Virus record (IMG/VR): IMGVR_UViG_3300010885_058021
Span: 1-25,389 of that record
Source: a virus
Strand: one strand, 5' to 3'
DNA length: 25,389 nt
The notes beneath the pieces were generated by a model. It was not told the origin of the DNA. It saw only the letters and a program-made list of their open reading frames with translations, and did no database searches. The position numbers and the translations under genes were made by a program. The number at the start of each line of letters is the position of its first letter. Within the stretch, counting starts at the first letter, position 1. This document shows, piece after piece, positions 7,330 to 14,547 of the stretch.

Positions 7330-8235
7330 TCACTCGCTGCTGTGCTGCATCTTAGGGAATGGTTTGGTACCCATCTCCTTGCGATGATCGTATAGCACCT
7401 TGTTGCTGAGTATCTCTACCCAGCACTTGTTTTGAGGATGGTTGAGATCCCAGAAGTTGAAGCTCATGTGGCTCTGCACTGGACGCACGGCAAAGGTGTT
7501 TTCGCTGGGCGTGACCATGATCTGGCTGGTGGTGCGCATCATCTTCTTTTGGTCTGTGGTGCGTAGGCAATTGAGCTGTGGGTTATCGATGTATACACCA
7601 GCAAGTCCGTCTATCATCTCCTGAGGTGAGTTGGCAGCATTTACCACTCTTTCGGCTATGAGCTTGCGACTTTCGCTGCTGAGCCTGCTCATGGTATGCG
7701 ACACCCCCGGATTGTGCTTTTGCTGACCTTCTGGCTGATAACCAGCCCAGGGCAAACCAACACCGTGATTGGTACGTACCACGGATTTATCTCTGGGTAT
7801 CTCCATGACCTTGTAGGCGTATTTTTCGTTCTCATACTCGCCCGGCTCCCAGCAGCCTTCTAAGAGGTAGCAGGTGTCCTTGTCAAAAATAAGCGTGTTA
7901 CCAGGCAGCTTGTCCTTGATCAGGCTCATGGTAGCTGCTTTGACATTGGGATAGCGTAGTGCCTTCCTCAGCTTGGCGCCATCCTTGCTGGGCGTCTTGC
8001 TGCGCACCTGTATCTCCATCTCATCGTCCTTGACCATGAGGCTGGCTGAGATGATGCTGACGCCGCCCGAATTCATGCCTTCGCAGTACTGCGTGATGTC
8101 ATCCCAGAACATCATGATCTCAACACCATCGTGTTCCTGGCGCTTGAAGCTGATCTCTGGAATATAGTTGCGGTCTCGGTTCTTGACACCGACCCAACCA
8201 ACATCGGGAAAGAACTTAGCAGATACAACGCACAC
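7330..8235 (-). CDS. N-terminal-Cys Ntn hydrolase (peptidase C45/acyltransferase-like)
   Basis: 301 residues. Translation starts at GTG with GGAG 9 nt upstream, and the second residue is Cys, which would be the N-terminal nucleophile after Met removal. VGVKNRDRNY (residues 16-24) matches the G-x-N-x-D segment near the active site of cholylglycine hydrolase, penicillin acylase and C45 enzymes. Further on, VVRTNHGVGLPWAG resembles the TNH block of C45 and acyl-CoA:6-APA acyltransferase-like proteins. The family cleaves or forms linear amides; the substrate here is unknown. Its partner gene is the gamma-glutamylcyclotransferase-like protein, which suggests amide or gamma-glutamyl chemistry (inference). 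Divergent from the DUF59 gene. Confidence 0.7.
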   Translation of the reverse strand: MCVVSAKFFPDVGWVGVKNRDRNYIPEISFKRQEHDGVEIMMFWDDITQYCEGMNSGGVSIISASLMVKDDEMEIQVRSKTPSKDGAKLRKALRYPNVKAATMSLIKDKLPGNTLIFDKDTCYLLEGCWEPGEYENEKYAYKVMEIPRDKSVVRTNHGVGLPWAGYQPEGQQKHNPGVSHTMSRLSSESRKLIAERVVNAANSPQEMIDGLAGVYIDNPQLNCLRTTDQKKMMRTTSQIMVTPSENTFAVRPVQSHMSFNFWDLNHPQNKCWVEILSNKVLYDHRKEMGTKPFPKMQHSSE

Positions 8236-8263
8236 AGGGATTCTCCAATAAATTATTTATCTG

Positions 8264-8292
8264 TTGTACATCTTTGAATCATGTGATATAAT
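8264..8292 (+). promoter_or_regulatory. Sigma-70 promoter giving a near-leaderless DUF59 mRNA
   Basis: TTGTAC (8264-8269), 17-nt spacer, perfect TATAAT (8287-8292). The DUF59 ATG begins only 5 nt after the -10, at the expected transcription start, and no Shine-Dalgarno site fits between them. Confidence 0.7.
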
Positions 8293-8297
8293 TTGCC

Positions 8298-8642
8298 ATG
8301 TCTGAAGAAATTAAGAACAAGATAATAGCCAATCTGCGCCAGGTTTATGATCCTGAGATCAGCACCAACATCTATGATCTTGGATTGATCTACAAGATCG
8401 ATCTTGATCACTTACCCAAAGCGCTAATAGAAATGACCTTGACTTCGGCATGGTGTCCCAGTGCAGAAGATATCATGCGTGATGCTGAAGAGGCTGGTAC
8501 AGTTGAAGGTGTTGACAAGTGCGAGATAAAGATAGTATGGACACCACAATGGGGACCGCACATGATGAGCGAAGAAGCACAGCTAGAGCTGAATATGATG
8601 CAGGATTTTGATGACAGATCAGGATGGGGGCCGCCCTATTGA
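8298..8642 (+). CDS. DUF59/MIP18 (SufT/PaaD-like) Fe-S cluster assembly factor
   Basis: 114 residues. Family members help load iron-sulfur clusters onto target enzymes. The family block DPEISTNIYDLGLIY spans 18-32, the reactive-Cys block MTLTSAWCPSAEDIM contains C53, and WTPQWGPHMMSEEAQLEL near 81-98 matches the W-x-P-W...MSEEA-LELG signature. The start sits at the predicted transcription start, so the mRNA may be leaderless. The stop overlaps the proposed TTG start of the first radical-SAM gene (TTGA). This places an Fe-S factor at the head of an operon of Fe-S enzymes; that it matures them is inference. Confidence 0.92.
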   Translation: MSEEIKNKIIANLRQVYDPEISTNIYDLGLIYKIDLDHLPKALIEMTLTSAWCPSAEDIMRDAEEAGTVEGVDKCEIKIVWTPQWGPHMMSEEAQLELNMMQDFDDRSGWGPPY

Positions 8643-9253
8643 ATACCATACACATTGAGCCCAGCACCAGATGCACGCTGTTGTGTCCTCAGTGCCCGAG
8701 GACTGAATATCTGGTAGATATTCAAATCCAGGATTGTGACATAGCATCCACTGTAGCAGCGTGCCACGGATTTGATGAGATACTGATGTGCGGTAACCAC
8801 GGGGATCCGATCTATCATGCAGAATTCCATGAGTTGTTAACTGCGCTGCGGGCTGATCAACCACATGTTGTTTTTGACATCATCACCAATGGTGCTTTCA
8901 GATCCGAACATTGGTGGCAAACCACTGCTGGTTTATTGCAAGACTTTGACCGCATTACCTTCAGCATCGATGGCATGCCAAATACCAACCATATCTATAG
9001 AGTAAACAGCAAATGGTCAACCATAGAGTTGGCGATTAAGACCCTAAGGCAACATGGACCTGTTAGATTGAAATTGATATGGAAGCACATCCTGTTTAGA
9101 TACAATGAGCACGAGGTCCAAGATGCGCTTGATATTGCTAAGTCTTTGGGATTTGATAAATTCACGTTGGTTGGCAGCGTGCGTAACGAACCAAATGAAC
9201 CATTAACACCTACCAAGACATTGGACAGCATAAGAGTACGACTGCATGCCTAA
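8639..9253 (+). CDS. Radical SAM core protein, copy 1 (split from SPASM-like partner)
   Basis: 204 residues from the TTG start proposed here; an ATG at 8624 would add five. TTG is preferred because it aligns exactly with the start of the second copy (NTIHIEP versus KSIHIEP) and overlaps the DUF59 stop as TTGA. The CX3CX2C [4Fe-4S]/SAM motif is RCTLLCPQCPR at the N-terminus. Other core marks are MCGNHGDP, DIITNGAF and FSIDGMPNTNH, the usual beta-strand motifs. The gene ends before any auxiliary-cluster domain; that part is encoded by the next ORF, whose ATG overlaps this stop in the string ATGCCTAA. Substrate unknown; peptide or sugar modification is possible. Confidence 0.88.
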   Translation: MNTIHIEPSTRCTLLCPQCPRTEYLVDIQIQDCDIASTVAACHGFDEILMCGNHGDPIYHAEFHELLTALRADQPHVVFDIITNGAFRSEHWWQTTAGLLQDFDRITFSIDGMPNTNHIYRVNSKWSTIELAIKTLRQHGPVRLKLIWKHILFRYNEHEVQDALDIAKSLGFDKFTLVGSVRNEPNEPLTPTKTLDSIRVRLHA

Positions 9254-9596
9254 GGTATTTCCACGCTGCAAAGCAGATCAGATATTACCTTACCTCAGCG
9301 CAGATGGCTATTTCTTTCCGTGCTGTTGGATAGCTAACGAACCCTACATCAAGGACGTGAAATCCTTCCTTGGTGATAGCTTTGCTACAATGGATGTTAA
9401 AGCTCACACCATCGCAGAGATCAAAGCTGGTGCAGGATGGAACAAGCTAGAAGCAAGCTGGGAGCAGGGTCTATGCTGGTCGTGCACGAGATTTTGTAAC
9501 CAAGATTACACAAAACTAGAAAATCCGCATCGGAATAAATATTTGCCTATCATACTAACGGAATCACGCAGCGATGATGAAAAGCATACATATTGA
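9246..9596 (+). CDS. SPASM-like auxiliary Fe-S partner of radical SAM copy 1
   Basis: 116 residues. It continues the preceding radical-SAM protein in a different frame. Cysteines lie in FPRCKAD, DGYFFPCCWIANEP and CWSCTRFCNQ, the layout of SPASM/twitch auxiliary-cluster domains that normally form the C-terminus of one radical-SAM polypeptide. The middle, FLGDSFATMDVKAHTIAEI, fits the domain's helix. The ATG overlaps the previous stop by 8 nt, so translation is probably by termination-reinitiation; frameshift fusion is less likely but possible. Its own end overlaps the next radical-SAM gene by 23 nt. Confidence 0.8.
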   Translation: MPKVFPRCKADQILPYLSADGYFFPCCWIANEPYIKDVKSFLGDSFATMDVKAHTIAEIKAGAGWNKLEASWEQGLCWSCTRFCNQDYTKLENPHRNKYLPIILTESRSDDEKHTY

Positions 9597-10191
9597 ACCA
9601 AGCAGCAGATGTACGCTTGGTTGTCCAGAGTGTCCTCGTACCTACAATCTAGATACGATTCCAATAGAAGATTGCGATATTCCCAGCATGGTTAGAGCAT
9701 GCAGAGGATTCAAAGAAATAGTCATGTGCGGCAATCACGGTGATCCGATATATCATGCTGAATTCCATGAACTATTACATAGATTACGCGAAGATCAACC
9801 AAGTGTTAGTATCACGATCGTAACCAATGGAGCGTTCAGGACAGAAAACTGGTGGAAACAGACAGCCAATCTTTTGAAACCAACTGACCATGTGATGTTC
9901 AGCATAGACGGCCTTCCCAGCAACAACCACATCTATCGTGTAAACAGCCGCTGGGATGGTATCGAGGCAGGCATACGCACTCTGAGAAACCATGCACCTG
10001 ATCAAATGTTGATGACATGGAAATGGATATTATTCCGTTATAACGAAAACGATGTAAAGCAAGGCAAGCAGATAGCCAGGGATCTAGGATTCAATAGATT
10101 TCTGTTGGTTCAAAGTGCCCGATACTCTGAAAAAGAATTATTCATACCTACCAAGAGTTTGCTTGAGATCTGGGAAGATGCCAATGTCTAA
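9574..10191 (+). CDS. Radical SAM core protein, copy 2
   Basis: 205 residues (two adjacent ATGs, 9574 and 9577). It is a clear paralogue of copy 1: GNHGDPIYHAEFHELL is identical, and TNGAF, HIYRVNS and LFRYNE are kept. The CX3CX2C motif is C13, C17, C20 (RCTLGCPECPR). FSIDGLPSNNH and WKWILFRYNEN complete the core. Sequence divergence from copy 1 is concentrated in the C-terminal third, so the two may act on different substrates. It begins inside the end of the previous SPASM-like gene, and its stop overlaps the next partner ATG as ATGTCTAA. Confidence 0.88.
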   Translation: MMKSIHIEPSSRCTLGCPECPRTYNLDTIPIEDCDIPSMVRACRGFKEIVMCGNHGDPIYHAEFHELLHRLREDQPSVSITIVTNGAFRTENWWKQTANLLKPTDHVMFSIDGLPSNNHIYRVNSRWDGIEAGIRTLRNHAPDQMLMTWKWILFRYNENDVKQGKQIARDLGFNRFLLVQSARYSEKELFIPTKSLLEIWEDANV

Positions 10192-10495
10192 GATATATCC
10201 ACGCTGCAAAACAGAATTTGCCCAACCATACATCAGTGCGCATGGATATTATTTCCCCTGCAGTTTGATTGGCACCGAACCTAATAGATCCGAATTAGAA
10301 GAATTTTTGGGCGATCTGTTTCAGACTTTTGACATAAAGAAAGTAGGATTAGCTGATGCTATACACGGTACCGGTATGCAGTTCTTGGAGGCTTCTTTTG
10401 AAACTAATCCACCCAAGGCATGCCGGTTCTTTTGTGGCACACCGATCACAGAAAACAGCATGGATCGCAATACAACAGTAAGAGGCAATCTGTAA
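10184..10495 (+). CDS. SPASM-like auxiliary Fe-S partner of radical SAM copy 2
   Basis: 103 residues. The ATG at 10184 is chosen because it aligns with the start of the first partner (MPKVFPRCK versus MSKIYPRCK); in-frame starts further upstream would run through the previous gene. Cysteines fall in YPRCKTE, GYYFPCSLIGTEP and KACRFFCGT. Compared with the first partner it has one Cys where that has CC, and fewer C-terminal Cys, so its cluster ligation may differ. LEEFLGDLFQTFDIKKVGL matches the partner's helix. It is followed by AAGGA and the cyclophilin-FkbM fusion gene 12 nt on. Confidence 0.78.
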   Translation: MSKIYPRCKTEFAQPYISAHGYYFPCSLIGTEPNRSELEEFLGDLFQTFDIKKVGLADAIHGTGMQFLEASFETNPPKACRFFCGTPITENSMDRNTTVRGNL

Positions 10496-10507
10496 GAAGG
10501 AACTCAC

Positions 10508-11716
10508 ATGCCCAATCCTATATTGAAGATGGAACTAGCCCATGGCGATGTGCTCATAGAGTGCTATCCAGATAAAGCTCCGAACCACGTGGCGCAGATA
10601 ATCCGCCAGGCCAATTCTGGACTTTATGACGACACTGACTTCCACCGAGTGATTGAAGGGTTCATGGCACAAGGCGGCTGGACCAAGCAACCTCTGCCGC
10701 AGCTTCAAGCAGAATTCAATGATGTCTCTCACACAGAAGGCATCTGCAGCATGGCGCGTACCAATGATCCTAACAGTGCCAGCGATCAGTTCTTTATCTG
10801 CTTTGGTAATGCTCAGTTCCTAGATAGACAATACACAGTGTGGGGCAAAGTGATCTACGGAATGCAGCATGTGCATGCGATCACTCGCGGCGAACCGCCG
10901 CAGAATCCTAGCAAGATAGTGAAGATGCGGCAGCTGAGCATGCACGCTGTAGAATCTCTACAACCCATGGCTGATGGATCGGTTGTGTACAAGAATACCA
11001 TCAACGGTCCGTTGATCATGTTGAAAAACGATTGGTGGATCAAGCATGGAATGGAAAACATTGATCTGATCAATCAGGAACTGCATCAGTTCAATCAATT
11101 GATCAAGCTCGCCAGGCAGCTACGTCCAGAGCTTACTAGCGTGATTGACGGTGGATCCAACATGGGATCGTGGACCATGCCTCTGGCACGGGCAAACAGA
11201 GACATTGAATTCCATACGTTTGAAGTGCAGAAATTGGTGTACTACATCAGCTGTGGCAACTTCGCACTCAACGGTGTGACCAACGTCTATGCTAACTGGG
11301 CCGGCTTGACCGACCAAGAAGGTCTGATTGCCCTTCCGGTACCAAACTATGACAGCTCGCAGAACTTTGGATCATTTGAAGTTGCACCCCCTTTTGCCAA
11401 CAGCGATTGCGTGCTCACCTATACAGGCAAGATTGATCTAGTTAGGACGGTGACCATAGACAGCTTAGAGCTGAGTCCTGTGTTGATAAAGTTGGACATA
11501 GAAGGCATGGAATATCGCGCACTGAACGGCGGCATCAATACCATTGATTCACATCTGCCAATAGTTTGGTGCGAGAGCCAAAAGAGTGATCCGGTTGCAG
11601 TCACTGGTTTCTTTGTAAACAGAGGCTACGTGCTCAGCTTGGCCATAGAAGGGCACTGGTTGTTCATCCCACCTTGGTTGCAGGGTAATCCAAGCTTAGA
11701 ATCAATATTGGGATAA
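10508..11716 (+). CDS. Cyclophilin peptidyl-prolyl isomerase fused to FkbM-family methyltransferase
   Basis: 402 residues, two domains. Residues 1-145 are a cyclophilin, which isomerises Xaa-Pro bonds: active-site R47, F52 and Q55 in FHRVIEGFMAQGGW, SDQFFICFGNAQFLD at 92-106, then YTVWGKVIYGMQ. Residues ~210-380 are an FkbM-type SAM-dependent methyltransferase: SVIDGGSNMGSW at 211-222 is the SAM-binding loop and IKLDIEGMEYRALNGG at 327-342 is the family signature. The frame is continuous, and the linker (~146-205) has no stop or repeat, so this is a true fusion. FkbM proteins O-methylate sugars or small molecules. It follows the radical-SAM pairs with an AAGGA site; a joint role is inference. 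Confidence 0.92.
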   Translation: MPNPILKMELAHGDVLIECYPDKAPNHVAQIIRQANSGLYDDTDFHRVIEGFMAQGGWTKQPLPQLQAEFNDVSHTEGICSMARTNDPNSASDQFFICFGNAQFLDRQYTVWGKVIYGMQHVHAITRGEPPQNPSKIVKMRQLSMHAVESLQPMADGSVVYKNTINGPLIMLKNDWWIKHGMENIDLINQELHQFNQLIKLARQLRPELTSVIDGGSNMGSWTMPLARANRDIEFHTFEVQKLVYYISCGNFALNGVTNVYANWAGLTDQEGLIALPVPNYDSSQNFGSFEVAPPFANSDCVLTYTGKIDLVRTVTIDSLELSPVLIKLDIEGMEYRALNGGINTIDSHLPIVWCESQKSDPVAVTGFFVNRGYVLSLAIEGHWLFIPPWLQGNPSLESILG

Positions 11717-11724
11717 CACAAACA

Positions 11725-12156
11725 ATGTGGTGGGAGACGACCAAGCTGGAAGACATGGATCAGCAGCAGTGGGAGAGCCTCTGTGATGGGTGCGGCCGCT
11801 GCTGCTTGAAAAAAGCTTGGCGAGGTAGCGAAATAGAAGTGACTTGCATTGCCTGCAGATTGATGGATGTCACCACTGCTAGCTGCTCAGATTATCACAA
11901 TAGACATCAGAAAGTACACGAATGCATCAAACTTCATCCCGGTAATGTAGGTCATCCTCTGCTGCCGAGGACCTGTGCATATCTCCTGATACACCAAGGC
12001 AAACCGTTGGAATGGTGGCATCCTTTGGTAAGCGGCAGTAAGGAGACTGTAAAGCAAGCTGGTATCAGCATCATAGGCGATATCACACACACTGAGCGCA
12101 CCGTGAGCCTGGCCAAGATGGCACTTTTCAAGTCGTTGGATCGAGCAATACCTTGA
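11725..12156 (+). CDS. YcgN/UPF0260 family cysteine-cluster protein
   Basis: 143 residues, matching the proteobacterial YcgN (UPF0260) family over its length: an N-terminal WE-T-K-L--M, WESLCDGCGRCCL at 16-28, ACRLMDVTTASCSDY at 43-57, a CIKL turn, LPRTCAYLLIHQGKPLEWWHPL at ~80-101, then GSKE. Cysteines 20, 23, 26, 27, 41, 44, 54, 67 and 84 are a probable metal- or Fe-S-binding set. The biochemical role of the family is not established. The gene sits 8 nt after the cyclophilin-FkbM gene, in the radical-SAM operon. Rare in phages as far as I know; close similarity to bacterial copies suggests host acquisition. Confidence 0.9.
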   Translation: MWWETTKLEDMDQQQWESLCDGCGRCCLKKAWRGSEIEVTCIACRLMDVTTASCSDYHNRHQKVHECIKLHPGNVGHPLLPRTCAYLLIHQGKPLEWWHPLVSGSKETVKQAGISIIGDITHTERTVSLAKMALFKSLDRAIP

Positions 12157-12183
12157 CAATACAGCATCAAATGACTATATAAT
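12153..12183 (+). promoter_or_regulatory. Sigma-70 promoter for dnaK
   Basis: TTGACA (12153-12158), 17-nt spacer, then TATATAAT (12176-12183), which offers a 17- or 19-nt spacing. It begins inside the last codons of the YcgN-like gene. Predicted start near 12188-12190. Confidence 0.75.
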
Positions 12184-12186
12184 GTT

Positions 12187-12211
12187 CATGGCCGGGCTAC
12201 GGCCGGCCATG
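12187..12211 (+). repeat. 5'-terminal GC-rich hairpin in dnaK leader
   Basis: CATGGCCGG (12187-12195) pairs perfectly with CCGGCCATG (12203-12211) around a 7-nt loop. It lies at or next to the predicted 5' end of the mRNA and 17 nt before the GAGGAG site. It is not a CIRCE element. Likely roles are 5' mRNA stabiliser or operator. Confidence 0.7.
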
Positions 12212-12240
12212 GCACAATCTTGCTTTATGAGGAGATAGAA

Positions 12241-14097
12241 ATGAGCAAAGTGATCGGTATTGACCTTGGAACCACCAACAGCTGCGTGGCTGTGATAGAA
12301 GGTGGCAAGGCCAAAGTTCTAGAGAACGCAGAAGGCGCTCGCACCACACCCAGCATCGTGGGATTCAAGGACGGCGAAACGCTGGTGGGTGCTCCTGCCA
12401 AGCGACAGGCAGTAACCAACCCAACCAACACCCTGCATGCGGTAAAGCGCCTCATAGGCCGCCGCTACGAAGATGACAGCGTGCAAAAAGACAAGAAGCT
12501 GCTGAGCTATGCCATCGTGGCAGCTGCCAACGGTGACGCCTGGGTGGAAGTTGACGGCAAGAAGATGAGCCCTAGTGAGGTATCAGCCAAGATCCTCACC
12601 AAGATGAAAGAGACTGCAGAGCGCTATCTTGGTACCACGGTAGATCAAGCAGTGATCACTGTACCAGCCTACTTCAACGACAGCCAGAGACAGGCTACCA
12701 AGGACGCAGGCAAGATTGCAGGCATGGAAGTGCTGCGCATCATCAACGAACCAACTGCGGCTGCGCTGGCATATGGACTGGACAAAAAGCAAGCTGGCAA
12801 GATTGCAGTTTACGATCTTGGCGGTGGTACCTTTGACGTTTCAATACTTGAACTGGGCGATGGCGTGTTTGAAGTGCTCAGCACCAACGGTGATACTCAG
12901 CTGGGCGGCGAAGACTTTGACCTGCGCATTGTTGACTTCCTGGCAGATACATTCAAGAAGGAACAGGGCATCGATCTCCGCAAGGATAACATGGCACTGC
13001 AGCGCCTCAAGGAAGCTGCAGAGAAGGCCAAGATAGAGCTGTCAAGCAGCGCAAGCACTGATGTTAACCTGCCATACATCACAGCTGACAAGGATGGCCC
13101 CAAGCATCTAACGGTCACACTGTCACGCAGCAAGCTGGAAAGCTTGGTTGATGACCTGGTCACCCGCACGCAGGGACCATGCCGCAAGGCTCTGGCAGAT
13201 GCAGGCCTACAGGCTGGGGAAATCAGCGAAGTCATCCTCGTTGGTGGTCAGACACGCATGCCCAGGGTTCAACAGGCTGTGAAAGACATCTTCAAGCGTG
13301 ATCCCAGCCAGGGCGTTAACCCAGACGAAGTGGTTGCCATGGGTGCTGCTATCCAAGGCGGGGTGCTACAGGGCGACGTCAAGGACGTGTTGTTGCTGGA
13401 CGTGACTCCACTATCACTGGGAATCGAGACACTAGGCGGCGTGTTTACCAAACTGATCGAGCGCAACACAACCATCCCTACCAAGAAGAGCCAAGTGTTC
13501 TCTACTGCTGCTGATAACCAGCCAGCTGTGAGCATCGCTGTGTTTCAAGGCGAACGTCAGATAGCACGCGATAACAAGAGCTTGGCCAACTTCGAGCTCA
13601 CTGGCATTGCACCAGCACCTCGCGGCATGCCTCAGATCGAAGTTACCTTTGACATTGATGCCAACGGTATAGTGCATGTCAGTGCCAAGGACCAAGCCAC
13701 TGGCAAGGAACAGAAGATAGCGATCCAGAGCAGCGGTGGGCTCAGTGATGCTGACATCGAACGCATGGTTCGCGAAGCTGAAGAAAACGCTGAAGCTGAC
13801 AAGCGTAAGCGTGAAGTCATCGAAACACGTAACGGTGCTGAGACTCAGATCCACATGGCTGAAAAGCAGCTTAAAGAACATGAAGACAAGATCCCAGCTG
13901 AACTCAAGGCTGAGGTTGAAGCAGCTATCACTGAAGCACGTAGTGCTATCGCAGGTGATGATCTCGATGCTATGAAGCCAGTGTTAGAACGTTTTGGCCA
14001 AAAGCTGATGAAGATCGGTGAGATCGTCTACAAGGCACAGAGCACGCCTCCTAGCCCTGACGAGCCAATTGATGTAGAAGCTAAGCCAGCTGAGTGA
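12241..14097 (+). CDS. dnaK: Molecular chaperone DnaK (Hsp70)
   Basis: 618 residues (E. coli DnaK has 638). A full Hsp70: [10 protein letters not shown] phosphate loop at the N-terminus, [21 protein letters not shown], the [11 protein letters not shown] block and the linker [14 protein letters not shown], then the substrate domain and a helical lid. The C-terminal tail is short and ends [11 protein letters not shown], without the usual EEV-type bacterial ending. Start: ATG 12241 after GAGGAG; an upstream TTG frame is rejected. The sequence reads as proteobacterial, for example [13 protein letters not shown], which is alphaproteobacterial in style (from memory). No dnaJ or grpE is present, so it must use host co-chaperones. 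It leads a unit with a nucleotidyltransferase and a ferredoxin-NADP reductase. Confidence 0.98.
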   Translation: MSKVIGIDLGTTNSCVAVIEGGKAKVLENAEGARTTPSIVGFKDGETLVGAPAKRQAVTNPTNTLHAVKRLIGRRYEDDSVQKDKKLLSYAIVAAANGDAWVEVDGKKMSPSEVSAKILTKMKETAERYLGTTVDQAVITVPAYFNDSQRQATKDAGKIAGMEVLRIINEPTAAALAYGLDKKQAGKIAVYDLGGGTFDVSILELGDGVFEVLSTNGDTQLGGEDFDLRIVDFLADTFKKEQGIDLRKDNMALQRLKEAAEKAKIELSSSASTDVNLPYITADKDGPKHLTVTLSRSKLESLVDDLVTRTQGPCRKALADAGLQAGEISEVILVGGQTRMPRVQQAVKDIFKRDPSQGVNPDEVVAMGAAIQGGVLQGDVKDVLLLDVTPLSLGIETLGGVFTKLIERNTTIPTKKSQVFSTAADNQPAVSIAVFQGERQIARDNKSLANFELTGIAPAPRGMPQIEVTFDIDANGIVHVSAKDQATGKEQKIAIQSSGGLSDADIERMVREAEENAEADKRKREVIETRNGAETQIHMAEKQLKEHEDKIPAELKAEVEAAITEARSAIAGDDLDAMKPVLERFGQKLMKIGEIVYKAQSTPPSPDEPIDVEAKPAE

Positions 14098-14103
14098 TAA
14101 CCA

Positions 14104-14547
14104 ATGATGCGCGTGGGACGGATTGGATTTACATGTAGCACATTTGATCTGTTCCACGCGGGTCACATAGCCATGCTGGAAGAAGCCAAACGCAGTTGTG
14201 ATTGGCTGATTGCAGGCATACAGAGCGATCCAACGCTGGACAGGGCTACCAAGAACCGACCAGTACAGAGCATCGTAGAACGCCAGATACAGGTCAGAGG
14301 TTGTAGATTTGTAGATGAAACGTGGATCTATGATACAGAACGAGACCTAGAAGATCTGTTGAACATACTGCCCATTGATGTGCGTATACTTGGAGATGAA
14401 TATCGAGGCAAGCAGTTCACTGGTCTAAAGATCTGCGAGGAGCGAGGCATTGATATAGTGTTCAACCAGAGGCGGCACGATTTCAGCAGCAGTGGCCTGC
14501 GAGCCAGGGTTTATGATCTAGAGCGTATGAAAAAGAAAGATCAGTAA
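14104..14547 (+). CDS. Cytidylyltransferase-like protein (TagD-type nucleotidyltransferase)
   Basis: 147 residues. The nucleotidyltransferase family couples CTP to glycerol-3-phosphate or related phosphates. The nucleotide motif HAGH is at 18-21 within GFTCSTFDLFHAGHIAMLEEAK, and the second motif RRHDFSSSGLRARV near the C-terminus corresponds to R-T-x-G-I-S-[ST]-[ST]. Length fits TagD. Related genes are widespread in T4-like marine phages with no known substrate. It lies 6 nt after dnaK and its stop overlaps the reductase start by one base (TAATG). Confidence 0.9.
   Translation: MMRVGRIGFTCSTFDLFHAGHIAMLEEAKRSCDWLIAGIQSDPTLDRATKNRPVQSIVERQIQVRGCRFVDETWIYDTERDLEDLLNILPIDVRILGDEYRGKQFTGLKICEERGIDIVFNQRRHDFSSSGLRARVYDLERMKKKDQ

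Noticed and set aside
9246-9253. Sequencing frameshift splitting radical-SAM copy 1
   Set aside because: The second copy has the same split with the same 8-nt overlap, so a random error is unlikely.
13432-13881. Minus-strand 149-residue frame inside dnaK
   Set aside because: Shadow of a strongly conserved coding frame; no supporting start signals.
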